64,000 nucleotides of DNA from Oxytropis ochrocephala (lineage: Eukaryota; Streptophyta; Magnoliopsida; Fabales; Fabaceae): the NCBI GenBank assembly GCA_020916435.1, contig CM037095.1:34924763-34988762 (forward strand). Reading direction: 5' to 3'. The notes beneath the pieces were generated by a model. That model was not told the DNA's origin, searched no databases, and saw only the letters and a program-made list of their open reading frames with translations. Position numbers and translations under genes: made by a program. Each line of letters starts with the position of its first letter. Position 1 is the stretch's first letter. Positions 10,302-21,738 of this stretch are shown here, one piece after another.

Positions 10302-11650
10302 TCAGTGACTCTTGATTGGTGTCAGGGAGGATAATGCCACCGCCGTTGCGTCCTCCTTGTCCATCATGTTGATCACCAAGTGGTGCATAGCGCCAACTGC
10401 ATCTTCTGGCAAGACCACTTCTGCCGGCTCAGGGAAGGTGTCGCTCAGATGCGGGATTATCTGAGTTTTCTCTTTGCCAGCTGCTGGTGTCTTGTGCTTT
10501 GACCCAAGGTCTTCCTCATAACCGATCCCAAAGGTATCCGTCTTCTGCTTCACGGGTATGGGCTGCAGACTCCCTGTAAGTTCCGACCCAAACCTTTCCC
10601 CTCCTCGTAACCATTCTTTGTCATCATCCGAGCTACTACTTGGTTCTGCACCGCGCTTGATGGTCCTCTTTCCTCGACCCTTGGCTCATCCACCTCAAAA
10701 CTATGGCACAAATTGGTCACTTCCTCAGTAGCATTATCCACATAGGGTAGGGATACGGGTTTTGAAACCAATATCTCCTCCTCTCCGCGAATTGTGATAA
10801 TTCGTCTATTTTCAATGAACTTGACACTCTGGTGGAGGGTAGAGGGTACTGCCCCAGCTTCATGAATCCATGGTCGCCCCAAAAGCATGGTGTAGGCTGA
10901 ATCAATAACCATGACCTGGAACAAAGCACGAAAGATGCTTGGCACCTCCAGCGGGAGCATTATTTCACCTAGGACACTTCTCTTGGATCCATCGAAAGCA
11001 CGAACCATCAAGGACTGAGGGGTCAGATCTCTTTCATCTAATCCCAATGCAGTCAAGGTGGCCATGGGCAGGATATTAAGGGCCGACCCACCATCAATTA
11101 GTACCTTTGCTATCACAAACTTCCGACACTTCAAAGTGATGTGCAGGGCACGATGCTCTCCCTTTACCTGAGGATGTACTTCATTTTCGGAGAATATAAT
11201 CTGGCTGACTCGCTGCATCGGATCAACCATGTTGACCACGTTTTGGGGGGTCACATCAGGTTTCACAAATGCTTCCTCTAGTGTCTTTAACAAGGCTTTT
11301 CTGTGTATCTCTGAAGATAGAATGAGAGATACTAGGGAGATCCGAGCCGGAGTCTTCCTTAATTGCTCTGTCACATCATACTCGCTCTGCTTCATGATTT
11401 TTAGGAACTCCTCCTCTGATGGATCCTCCTTCTCCACCTCCCTATCTTTCTTTCTCCTTTCAGACTCTTCTGGACCGAAGTATCGCCCGCTTCGGGTTAT
11501 CCCACTAACCACATTCCCAACCGGTTTCTCGACAGACTCATTTTCACTCGCTTTCCCTTCGGCAGGGCCTCCCACCACTTCAATTTGGGGCTCATAATTC
11601 CAAGGGATTGCGTGGGTGTTCTGAAAAACGAAAGGTATAGGCTTCTTCAC
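10302..11650 (-). pseudogene. Protease and G-patch region of the Ogre element
   Basis: The retroviral-type aspartyl protease matures the polyprotein. The active-site loop VLIDGGSALNILPM is visible and the catalytic Asp is intact. Further on, MLLGRPWIHEAGAVPSTLHQ is a conserved protease-end motif in these elements. A G-patch-like stretch, MMTKNGYEEGKGLGRNLQG, follows. Near 10555 the frame shifts, and the last ~80 codons (10553-10302, FGIGYEEDLGSKHK...) continue in another frame. The parallel gag-pro of the element at 22803-26258 has the same order, so the G-patch is a stable part of this family and not a chance match. Confidence 0.85.
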
Positions 11651-11724
11651 GCAATCACTACAACCTTTCTTTGGCGCGCAATGTGGGTTGAGTGGGGAAC
11701 TTTGAGAACGAGCGTTCTAGAACA

Positions 11725-13536
11725 TTAACCTCTTCTTGCAAACATGGATCCCTTTAGCTTGCACAACCCCAATACCATTAAACTTTGGACAAAAGCTTTG
11801 AAATTCCAGCAGCCCTCAATGTCATGGCCTTCACACCCATGGTGGTACACACACCTTCTTTCTTCATTATACATAGCATATCTGATTTTCTCCTTAGTCG
11901 GTGCTAATACCTCATAACCAGCTCTGCTCAATCCCTCCCATATTTCTATCATAGGGGTTCGAAGTTTCAGAACCTTTTTGATAGGCGTTTGGTCTCCTTC
12001 CACCATGTTCACCATCCTGCTCCCATTGTGATCATGGAGAGGGTTGTTGTTGATATTTGGACCTGTCTCCTCCTGAATGTCCAGCTTCCCGTGAGCAATC
12101 AACCTCCTTACAGCCAATTTAAACGCCTCACAATCCTCAATGGAATGCCCGACAGCCCCCATGTGGTATTGACAGGTTAAGTTTGCGTTGTACCATGCTG
12201 GAAACGGAGGTTCCCAGTTTTTCACGGGTAGTCCTGCAATCAAGTGAGCGTCTGCCAGTTGTTTGAATAACTCTGCATTGGTGATGGAGAGTTTGGGGAA
12301 TGGTGGGAAGTTTGTTTGTGTTGGGCGGTAATTTGTACGATTTTGTTGGAAATTTTGTCGCGGCTGGGATTGTCCCCCTGGGATACTGTTTACTGGGAAG
12401 GATGGTGTATGTGAAGGGTTAGTGTTTGGGTTTGGGGTGTATGGGGTATTTGGGCGTGGCTGGTTGTATTGTGGTTGTTGGGGGTTGATGTCTGGTGATG
12501 CTCGTATGTAACTGACTTCCGGTTCCTTCTTCTTCTGAGGGAAGTTCTTTTTTGATTGCCCACCCTCTGATTGCTCTACTGGGAGCTTTCCAGCTCTTGT
12601 CAACATTTCAATTCTCTCTCCTGCGGCTATCAAATCAGCAAAATCCCTATATGCAGCTCCTGCCATTGCTGCTACGTAGGGGGACCCCAATGTACCCAAA
12701 AAGTATGAACACATCTCTGAGATAGTGAGCGGTGGTTGAACCTGTGCAGCAAGTGTTCTCCACCTTTTGGCATACTGTTTGAATGTCTCATTGTTCTTCT
12801 TCTGCAATACCCCCAACTGTTCACGTGTTGGAGCCATATCCATGTTGAACCTGTACTGATTCATGAAGACGTCAGCAAGGTCCTCCAAAGAATCGACCTT
12901 GGGTGATCCATCCAGTATGTACCATTCTAATGCGAGCCCCTGCTCAAGCTCTCGTGGAAGAAGCTGATGAGGAACTTCTCATCTTTGGACCATATTGACA
13001 TTTTGGTGCAATAGGTCCTTAGATGCAGAAGAGGGTTAGTGCTCCCATCATACTTTGTGAAATCTGGCACTTTAAAGTCCCGGGGAATCACCACATCAGT
13101 AGTAGGCGAGTTCATCTACCCCGAGGACCCGAAGGAGCCGGACCTGAGAGCCTTGATCTTTTCTTCCATTTTGTCCATCCATGATCTATTTGCACGGTCT
13201 CTTAGCGCACGTATCGCGCCCTTCATTCATTCCATTACCAGCGTGGAACATCCCTCCACCTGGGTCATTAGGGTCAATAGTTTCGTACCCCAATCCAATC
13301 ATGCCGTCGAGGACCCTGTTTTGGGGAATCTCCCCGTTGAGCGGAGTCGGGATCCTATCTTCGTCGGTTGCCACATGGCCCATTACCCGTGTTGATAGTA
13401 GAGTGACGGTATCTCGGATAGTCTGCGAGTCTCCTCCATTCGAGTTTGTGCCGCTGGTACCTTCTCCCATTCTTTCCCTGATCTCATCTACCTCTTGGGT
13501 CAAATTCCTTCCTGACAAATCCACTGGTTCAGCCAT
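11725..13536 (-). pseudogene. Gag (capsid) of the Ogre element
   Basis: Gag packages element RNA into virus-like particles. The start at 13536 gives an acidic N terminus (MAEPVDLSGRNLTQEVDEI). After frame changes near 13190 and 12900 the retrotransposon capsid domain follows (DFKVPDFTKYDGSTNPLLHL, then FMNQYRFNMDMAPTREQL and FKQYAKRWRTLAAQVQPPL). A long Pro/Gln/Asn-rich linker (about codons 130-200 of the 12888 frame) precedes two knuckle-like motifs, CQYHMGAVGHSIEDC and CVYHHGCEGHDIEGC, which have a C-x2-H spacing unlike classical CCHC. At least two frameshifts prevent a full-length product. Confidence 0.85.
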
Positions 13537-14269
13537 TCTCGCTCTTAATCTGGTGAAGTAGACTCGAGTAGGATTGGTGTTTTCTTGATTAGTTCGCGCA
13601 ATGGCTGCTAAGTTCCTGTATTATCAAAGAGAAGAAAATGCATTTTGTTTTGTTATTTTCATGCAAGAAATAACTAAATTACCAGTTAGTTGCTAAGGAA
13701 TCGTTATAGATCGTTCTGAGGACGCGAAGTGAGTATCTTTGGTTCGAGATTTCAAATAAATCATAGACATGGAACTCATGGAGAATCAAAACAAGCAAAT
13801 ATCCTCATTATTGATAACATTCAAGGCAAACAAGCCTAAAATCACAAATCAAATCCAAAATCCGAATCCAAAATAGAGACCACAATAAACGGGCTCTTCA
13901 AAATACATAACCAAAATAACAAAAGGGAAACATCATTCAAGCATCGTTCACGTCGACTTCAGTCACAACAACATCTGCCTTGGCCTGCTTGACCAACTCC
14001 TCAAAGTCTTCCGCGAGCCTCTTACACACCTCGGTCAGCTCGATAGCCTCCCGAGGGGTGGTGAGTGGGTTGGCCATAGTTTACTGCACTTGCGACTAGC
14101 ACAGGAATTCTTCTCGACATCCTCCAACTTGCGGGTCCATCGCCCAACCTCATACCAAGTGTCTACAAAGTTCTCCTTTCTTTCTCGATCATCCCCATGA
14201 AGCGGTTTCTTTCTCCACCAAGCGCTTTAAATTCCTCGATTCTTCATCCTTCCTTTCAATGGCGGCCAC
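13537..14269 (-). other. Spacer between Ogre ORF1 and gag, plus degenerate ORF1 tail
   Basis: About 14090-14269 still reads as a decayed continuation of the ORF1 coiled coil (Glu/Lys/Arg-rich, several stops). From 13560 to about 14090 I see no ORF and no repeat. AT-rich sequence near 13620-13930 is consistent with the non-coding gap between ORF1 and gag in Ogre elements. Confidence 0.5.
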
Positions 14270-16093
14270 TCAGCACATGATGATCGCGTTTTTCACCTCT
14301 AACCGATCATTCTGGATTCTCTCTTCGTATTGAGTAATGATTTCCTGGAGCTCTTGGTCATGGTGAAAGATGCGTTGTTGATTCTCTATTTGGACAGCCT
14401 CAAGGTTTGCTATCTCGCCTTTCAGCTGCCAGTTTTCCTCACGCAAAACTTCCGCCGTCTTTGAGGTTTTTTGTATTTCTAAATGCTTTTCCTCTAAGTG
14501 TTCCTGATAATCCTTGATTATACCAGTGTAAGTCTGTTCGTCGAACCCCCGATCTCTTGCGTGCATGGCGGCTTGCCTCTCTATCTGGATTTGGAGAGTT
14601 GTCAGTTGTTGTTCCATCTCCCCGAGGTCCTTCCTTAGCTTCCCATTTTCCCCTATGGCTCTGGCGACCTGCTCTCTCAGATCTTGATTTGTGGCACTTA
14701 TGTGACATCTGGAACTTTCCTCGACCCGGGCCCTTTTGTTGGCCCGTGCCAATGACTGAGACTTCTCATCACACTCCCTTTTTAGATTTCCGAGAGCATC
14801 GCGGGCATCTTTCAATTCGACTTCTAAAGCCTCTTTCTCACTTTCTGCTCTAGCCAGTTTTTCTTTCAGAATCTTCACCTCATCGCTTTCTTCTAGGACT
14901 GTATCTGTTTCTTGTTGCGGAATGGGCGTTAATGTCTGAAAAGGCAGCTTGATTTCTTTGACTCTGTTCCTTACCCATTCTTTGTATGCAGTTGCAGCCC
15001 CTTGACCTCTTGTCCCAGCTTCTTACGCGCTTGTAGGTAACATTCTTCCATGCCTTGCGGATTTTGTCTATCATAACTTCATCCTTAAGGTCACCGTTTA
15101 CTTGAAGTAGCACTCTTGAGGCGATGAGCTTGTCAAAGAGTAGCGCAAACTGTCGTAATCCCAAGACAGGGGTTGTAGTTGATACACCCTAAGGTCCCTA
15201 TGAGGGGTACATTCGGAATTCGCCACAAGAGAAAAGCACACGTACAACACCTGCTGACAGCGGGAACCAACACACAGAGCCTTCATCGAGCTCTATAAAC
15301 ATCTGTTTCCACTCTTTTCCACTGTAACTCTGAGATCCCATGTTTGTCGAATTTAGAGCAGGCGAGAATGACTCATTTTTCCTCTTGAGGACATGAGCGG
15401 TGACCACACATACAATACTGGGAAGACAACATTCAATTCTTTTCCCATTCATTTCGTGGCATTGGTGCAAAGTATAGTACACATCTGCTAAGATTGGAAA
15501 TGTAGAGCTCTCCCTCGGCATTTACGGGCCATGAACACATCAGATGCAGTAGGACTTACAAAATTCCCACTCCTCGGGAATAAGATCAAGTCGTAGATTG
15601 ACAGAGCCAATACATGTACCAGGGTTTCCCACTTTTCCTCTTGGATCAATTTCTTTGTTAGTTCTTCCAACCAGACCCTTGGGATCCCTTCGGGAGTCGT
15701 TCCTATAGCCTTGGTGTAATTTGACCAATCAGAATCGATCCCTAGCGTCTTGCAAACTTTTCCAATGGTAGGATAGTTCCCACGATAATGATATGGTTTT
15801 GCTGTCAGAGGTTGTCCAATGATAAGTGCGAATTCTTCCAAAGTAGGGGCCAACTGAAAGTTGGAGAAGGTGAAACATCTCAGCTTGGCGTCATAGTATT
15901 GGGCCAACACCGTGATTGCTCCCACTTGCACTTTTACATCTAATAGGTCCAACAACTTCCCATATGTCTTTTGGAAATTGTATTTCGGCTTCTCCGGCAA
16001 CTTGGCAGCATACTCTCTCAGTTTGGACATTTCAGGATTTTGGCACTTGAACTGGATGGTTTTCCTTGTTTCATTCTCTTTTGTTAGTTCCAT
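14270..16093 (-). pseudogene. Ogre ORF1: extra N-terminal protein with coiled-coil tail
   Basis: The start ATG at 16091-16093 gives MELTKENETRKTIQFKCQ. The first ~190 residues carry a plant-mobile-domain-like pattern (LLDLLDVKVQVGAITVLAQY, TLEEFALIIGQPL, VWLEELTKKLIQEEKW, LALSIYDLILFPRSG), which matches what is known of Ogre ORF1. After a frameshift near 15530 the frame continues (ESSTFPILADVYYTLHQCHE), and after another near 15200 it reads RQFALLFDKLIASR. From 14878 to 14270 a 202-residue Glu/Lys/Gln-rich heptad-like region is a strong coiled coil. The function of Ogre ORF1 is not established. Several frameshifts make this copy non-functional. Confidence 0.75.
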
Positions 16094-16892
16094 GTCTTTT
16101 TTTTTTTTTTTACAAAGATACTCACTTCTGGACCTCGAACCTGGATTCCTCGGCAAACTTCCCTGGACAAATAAACAAATGTCAGGATGGTAAAAACAAA
16201 AATGCGTAATGCATGTGAAAAATTTTTTGTAAATAATTTTTAGAGATAATCGTTGATGGGAAAAGTTTTTTTTTTTTTTGAAGAGTAAAGTAAGAGGTAA
16301 AGTAGCTCCCTTTGTGACCTAGTTTGGTTAACCCATGCTATTGGGCATCAGGACCTATAGGTCTAATGTCTCCGCCGTGAATACTCACAGGGTTGGTAAC
16401 TATACCCTATGGAGATTTAAGGTCTCTAGAGCCAAGTACCCTTCTAGAAGATTACACACAACAGGATGTACATCCCACCAAGCAGTACCGCATAGAAGGA
16501 TCGTGCTCGGATGAGGAATTCATGGATGTCACATAGGATGTACATCCGGAATGAGTCCCACTTATCCTCGTTCTAACTTAGGTGTTTTTTGTGGCTCCGG
16601 TGTGAGCTCAACTCTCAGTGTGTGCTACCAGTGTAGGTGTAGTGTGTGAAGGGAGCATACAAACCTCAAACCCTAAAAAGAAAGGTGAAGATGGAAAAGT
16701 ACACGCAAAATATCGAGAAAAATACAACCAAATAGCAAAATAAATGTCTTCTAACCTAGGGTTTTAAACAACATATAAACAAATATATACAACAAACAAG
16801 AGGGTAAATAAAATAATAACTTAGAAATATTTTGCACAAATAAATCAAGCAGCTTGACTCTCACTAATTCCCGATGGAGTCGCCATCCGCAT
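16094..16892 (-). promoter_or_regulatory. Ogre 5' leader with primer-binding region and GTAC palindromes
   Basis: Non-coding. In sense direction the LTR ends near GGTCACGA and is followed by TGCGGATGGCGACTCCATCG (about 16872-16891), the expected place of the tRNA primer site. Ogre elements are generally reported to use tRNA-Arg, but I cannot verify complementarity here. Further down the leader are two identical palindromes GGATGTACATCC (16464-16475 and 16536-16547). A poly-T tract at about 16098-16111 sits inside the first codons' upstream region. Confidence 0.6.
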
Positions 16893-17339
16893 CGTGACCT
16901 GGGGGTCTCGGCGGGACGGCTCAAAAATAGATTATTTGAGGAGTCGCCACCCAATTTATTAGTAATAGGAAAATTGAGAAAACCTAATTTGAAGTTAGTT
17001 GGTCTGCGTAACTAGGTTGGATTAGGAGTCGGTTATGCGAAGGAAGGAAGGGGTGAAAACTAGTTTCATTGCACCCCTAACACATCTGTCCTAAAGACAG
17101 ATTACCTAAATTTGATTTGTGCAACGATTACTAAGCCGTTTAATTATTTTATTTACCCTAAAATAATATTTATAAAAATAGTAGAAAAAATAATCAATTA
17201 TTTACAAGGAAATGAAATAGGGACTAATTTGGAAAATTTAAATTTTGACTTTGTGAGGAGACCCCGCGCCTCGTACTCTCTGGTGCGATGAGAGACTCAA
17301 AAGTCACGTAGTTCTTCCTGAAAATTTGTTGGTTGGTTG

Positions 17340-17605
17340 ATTTTATTTTGAAGGGGTTTAAGATCTAAGTCGTACGACTCGAGTCTCTTAAACCGGGATT
17401 GACAAGATGTACATCTCGGCCAAACCCCTATTTTTTTTTTGTATTTTTGAGAATAGGTGCTACATAGTAATAAACTGATTTGGGGTTTTTCGAAAAAAAC
17501 GTATTGTTCGGTTTTAATTTTTAGGTGGTTTAGGACCAAGTTGTACAACTCGGGTCTCTTAAACCGGTGTTGCGGATTTGATAAGACGTACGTCTCGACC
17601 AAATC
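17340..17605 (-). repeat. Two diverged copies of a GTAC-palindrome block in the Ogre LTR
   Basis: Copy one (about 17350-17425) has AGTCGTACGACT (17368-17379), GAGTCTCTTAAACCGG, then AGATGTACATCT (17405-17416) and CGGCCAAA. Copy two (about 17520-17605) has AGTTGTACAACT (17539-17550), GGGTCTCTTAAACCGG, then AGACGTACGTCT (17584-17595) and CGACCAAAT. Four perfect 12-bp palindromes with different arms but the same GTAC core suggest the palindrome is kept while its arms drift. Confidence 0.75.
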
Positions 17606-18725
17606 CTAATTATATTATTATTTTTGGAAAGGCTAAATAACAATAAATAAATACAATAACGATTAATGCGAGAAAATTGAGAAAAATAATGATAGAAATT
17701 TGAGGTGCAATAGTAAAAGAGGTGTAAGTAGTTAGAGGGGATTACATTATTAAAGAGAGAGTACAAATAATGGGCCCAATTAGCATTTTTTTATGCAGCA
17801 GTATTTGTCAAAAAAAGAATGGGCGGTGTGTGCTTAGGTAACAGAGGGGTGTGATTTGTAATTGGGCTTTAAAAGAAATAAAATGAATCAACAAGTTTGG
17901 AAGTATATATGTGAAACTTAGGGTTTTTGAAGATCATTTATTCCTCCCTTATCATCCGCCGCTTTTGGCTCCAGGGAAGAGAAAATGAGCGACTTCCCAT
18001 GGGAAAGAGAGAGAGAGTCCAAGGTGGGGAGTGAGGCTTCCAGAGAGAGAGAGCGAGAGAGTGAGGTGGGAACACCGTGGGCTCGCGATGGTGGGGATCG
18101 GCGGACTTTCGCCGAGAAGCCGGCTTGCGGCGGCGCTCTCGCCGGCGGACGGCGATTCTGAGGTTCGACCTTCTTTTTCGTGTGTTTTTTTGATTTCTCC
18201 TCTCTTCTACTCCACTTCTTTACGGTTTCTTTGTGTTTACTTGCTTTGTGTTTTTGACCCAAAAAAACATCCTCTGATTTTAAACTAGTATGAACTTGTA
18301 TTAAATTAATTCTGCTTTCGTTTTGTTTTTTTTAGTCGCTAATCCAAGATCAAGCATTTTCGTTGTATCACGGATCTAACCCACCCTTAAAAGAAAGATA
18401 AAACAACACCAATGATCTCTGTTGATTCATTCATATCGTAACACACAGAATGTACATATTTTTTTTTCGATCTAAACTAAAAAAATTGCTCACCAACTCC
18501 GAATCTGATTCCTTCAAAAGAAATGACAAGATCACATTAAACGTAACTACCTCTCGAATCATTGTGGCTCTGTTGTTCTTTGTTTGGACCTAGGCTCCTT
18601 CTTGTTTCTCAAAAGAAAATTCAGATCTAGAGTCTCTATGATTAGGGTTTCAATGCAAAACCCTAATATTTTGTTTTAGGTGATTTCGAGGTTCTGCTGT
18701 TGATGTTGGTGACCCATGATCATAT

Positions 18726-18734
18726 CCTTTTATA
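18726..18734 (-). promoter_or_regulatory. TATA box of the Ogre 5' LTR
   Basis: The minus strand reads TATAAAAGG, preceded by a T-rich stretch and followed by a leader. It is in the correct orientation to drive the Ogre ORFs. The transcription start near 18700 is inferred from typical spacing. Confidence 0.55.
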
Positions 18735-19422
18735 CTAAAAAAATAGGTCGACTATTTAATTTCATCTTTTGGGCTTTGATCGACTTTGATTTTTTTCTTT
18801 TTGAGATCTGCAGCCCAAATTAGCGGTTGGAGAGCAAATGTGAAAAAAAGCGATTGCACCTCTGTATATTTTTTTCGCGATTTTCTATTATTTTTGGATT
18901 TGTTTTATCCTTTTATTTTTGGACAATCAGTAAATATTTTTGAAATGGTTGTAATGATTTTATTCCCGCGATATATTTTATTTTATCATTTTACGACTCC
19001 AATCACAAGCGCAACATAGGTCGTATCGGGCCCAACAGATCGATAAGAATCGTAAACTAGGCACAAAATGAATTCATAAGCCCAACTACGTCTACAGCCC
19101 GAACTCGATCTAATGATAACTCGTGTTAGGCCCCATGACTGCGTCTAGGCTCAAACTTGTTAGTGTAGGTCCAATTTTAGTCAAAGAGCACCTAATAAAC
19201 GGATTAAAGTGTAACGACTTGCTCAAACGAGAAGACTCTAAACAATCGGAGTTCTGAGAACATCAATTTAAATAAACGAGAAACACTTTATTAATTGGAT
19301 CATTGAACACCACCTAAGAAACGAGAGATCACAATAACTAATCTTGTACTATGCGTTTGCAGTACTGCAGAGTGTAGAAAACTAAACTTTGACACTGATT
19401 AAAATTGGGTGTTCACATCCCC

Positions 19423-19570
19423 CACTTGGCTTCTTGCCCGAACTCTCCTCTCCCTTGCCCTTACCACCTGAAACATCATAGGGCTTCCCACGAAACTGAG
19501 AACTCCTCTTCTCCTTCACTATCTTGTATGAACGATTGCTATCCTCCTCGAAAATCTATGCTAAACTCAT
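19423..19570 (-). pseudogene. Tekay-type gag, part upstream of the zinc knuckles
   Basis: The minus strand encodes IFEEDSNRSYKIVKEKRSSQ and GKPYDVSGGKGKG, then a KKPSGG stretch that reaches the insertion point. This is the linker just before the CCHC region in Tekay gag. The next codons (GDAVAGTVCHKCGK) are at 5460 and below, on the other side of the Ogre. A stop codon just before IFEED shows earlier decay. The capsid domain itself is not found further right. Confidence 0.7.
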
Positions 19571-21720
19571 GAAATCAACATCCACTCTTCTTATCTCCTC
19601 TAACCGTTATCATCCAAGTCCTATCGTACACACAACAGATCAAACACTCTTCCCTACACTCTTACTCCCCAATTAGATATTCTAACCTGTAGGTTGTCAA
19701 AACCCTACCCGACTACCCAACACAAGAGACAACAACAATTATGGCCAGAGTCCCAACAACCCTAACAACCGTAATTAACACAACAATACCAACCATAAAG
19801 AACAATTTATCATATATCCAACATCATTCACATCAACAGTTAACACGTCCACAACTACAACTTCAAATTTAACCTATTCAACAAATTAATTATTTTATTC
19901 AACGTTCAAATTAATCTACCTAAACTCAGGTGCAGAAATTCTGTAACTATGCGCCTACTTTGGAGAATTATTTAAATTAGTAAACGACATCGGATTTCGA
20001 CAAATAAATATTTGTTGGAAAGCCACGGATGTGTAGTTTTTGAATATGTCCTTAAAGTTTCAAAACAATGAGCCAAGTAGTAAAGTTTTTAGAAACAACC
20101 CAAACAGTTCCAAGACTAGACAGATTCTGTTCCTCCACTTCCTTTCACTGTAAACTGATTTAAACTCGACCAAATGGGACAAAATTTTAGCCCGAATAAA
20201 AGCATTTTGAGTGTAGTTTCTAATGGGAAAAGAATCGTTCAAAACGGAGTTCGTTTGGAGGCATAAAACTTGCAAACACCGAACCTACCCACAGATTGAC
20301 TCTAAAAATTTGGCTCGACTTTGGAGACTCATAACTGGAGCTACACAACTCCGAATTTAATGAAACTCGTGCCAAAACGACCGGCTTTAAGTCTATTTTC
20401 GATAACACTCAGACACATAATTTTTGACTCAACCAACCAGTACCAGTTTTCAAAAGACTGAACAGTGTCCAGAATGTTTTCCAGAATTTTAAACTAACTT
20501 GTTTCACCTATAACTTGAGTTTTACAACTCCGAATTCAACCCAATCAGTGGCAAATTAACAAGCTTCCAATCAAGTTTTCGAAATGACAAACCACATAAT
20601 TTTTCAATTGACCAAACCATACCAGTTTTTAAAAGACTGAAACAGCATCCAGTAACGTACAGAAATCATACGCAAATAAAACTCACCATTATCAATCACC
20701 AAAACCAATTACACTCATCACATGCTTATGCATTTCATCAAACATCAAATACGCATAACCAATCATGCAACAACTTAAACACGCAATTTCGAAAGATTAA
20801 ACATGTAGGCATTCTCTTCAATGTCCTTTATTCCTTGGGATTGGTTAACATGCAATTTTTTACAACTTCTCTAGAAAATATCATGGGGCATATAATTCTA
20901 CCAAAGTGAGCTGATTTCCTATCACAAGGAATATAATCAACACATGCATCATAAAACAATTGCTTTGATTCAAGACTTGGTATTTGCTTAAACAATAAAA
21001 TTAAACACTCTTGTCAACATTTAGCAAGGAAAACAATTAAGCACAAGTCAACTAAAATTCCTATACATCACAGCAACAATCAACCTATAGAAGAAATGTC
21101 AATCAAGCGCAACAATTAATCAACAAATAATACTACAAATATTGTCCAGTGCATAACTCACCAAGGTTAGGTCATATAAAAATTACTTTTTATATTCTGA
21201 CAAGCTAATCAAGCAATCAATCAAATTAAAATTAGTGCATGCATCCAAATTTAATAATAACCATGAGTTATTGTCACCTCTTTCATTGGGGATGAGTGAT
21301 TGGGGTGATCAGTCCCTCCTACTCATGCAACCAATTAATTAAGGTCACAAAACTACTTCCTTTCAAATTTATAACTACGCATTAAAAGACTTTTAACGTG
21401 GTCCGGAGTGCGGCGTCGTCACGACTTTCACTCCTTTGGCGTCGTTAGAACTCTTTTAATCACACATATCTTAATGATACGAACAAATGATCCGCGAGCA
21501 GACAAAATCAATGCTACGACCACGATTTACGCAGTTGATCGCATATACCTCAATAATGCAATATCACTTTCAATTGTAATCCAACAAGTAAATCACAAGG
21601 CACGTCAATGAATTAACAAGCCAACAAAGTTAACGATAATAAACGAAGAACATAATTATGATTTAAAAAACGAGTACCAAGACTCGAGGTTAACAGACTT
21701 GACAACTTGGCGGACGGACC
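19571..21720 (-). mobile_element. Non-coding retrotransposon leader/LTR remains
   Basis: No gene is supported. The segment at about 20240-20660 is homologous, in reverse, to the middle of the solo LTR at 34540-34990: shared phrases include CAAAACGGAGTT, GAGACTCATAACTGGAGCTA, CAACTCCGAATTTAA and CCAGTACCAGTTTTC. The same block is repeated in degenerate form at 20510-20640. The rest is AT-rich. I read it as decayed Tekay-family LTR or leader, with unclear ends. Confidence 0.5.
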
Positions 21721-21736
21721 GAATCGCTCGATACCA
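21721..21736 (-). promoter_or_regulatory. tRNA-Met-type primer-binding site
   Basis: On the minus strand TGGTATCGAGCGATTC begins two bases after an LTR end (GGGATGTTACA, ending at 21739). It resembles TGGTATCAGAGC, the initiator-tRNA-Met site used by many plant LTR elements including Cassandra. One insertion/substitution separates it from the consensus. Confidence 0.6.
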
Positions 21737-21738
21737 TT

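Larger units (their letters stand above)
5466..19417 (-). mobile_element. Ogre/Tat-type Ty3/gypsy retrotransposon (13,952 bp) inserted in Tekay gag
   Basis: The ends are TGTCGTGACC at 5466 and GTGTTCACA at 19417 (TG..CA). Perfect 5-bp target duplications TCCCC lie at 5461-5465 and 19418-19422. In sense (minus) order: LTR (19417-16893), leader with primer site (to 16094), ORF1 (16093 to about 14270), gag (13536-11725), protease with G-patch (11650-10302), intron (about 10300-10044), RT/RNase H/integrase (10043-6686), 3' UTR with hairpin repeats, and about 0.2 kb of 3' LTR. The extra ORF1 and the intron between protease and RT are hallmarks of Ogre elements. Frameshifts and stops break every ORF, so it is non-autonomous. 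The 3' LTR has lost most of its length. Confidence 0.85.
16893..19417 (-). mobile_element. Ogre 5' LTR (about 2.5 kb)
   Basis: Runs on the minus strand from TGTGAACACCCAATTTTAAT at 19417 to GGTCACGA near 16893. Its last ~190 bp are repeated at 5466-5665. A TATA box lies at 18734-18726. The transcribed part has a G/A-rich region at 17940-18130 (sense strand CT-rich) and two related blocks at 17340-17420 and 17520-17605. A GGGTTTAG/AAACCCTA-rich stretch surrounds 18640-18670. Short ORFs such as 17918-18262 are low-complexity and not supported as genes. Confidence 0.8.

Noticed and set aside
17918..18262. 114-codon minus-strand ORF, Lys/Arg/Ser-rich
   Set aside because: It lies wholly in the Ogre LTR leader, is low-complexity (Ser-Leu and Arg-Ala runs from CT-rich DNA), and overlaps an equal ORF on the other strand. 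No domain is visible.
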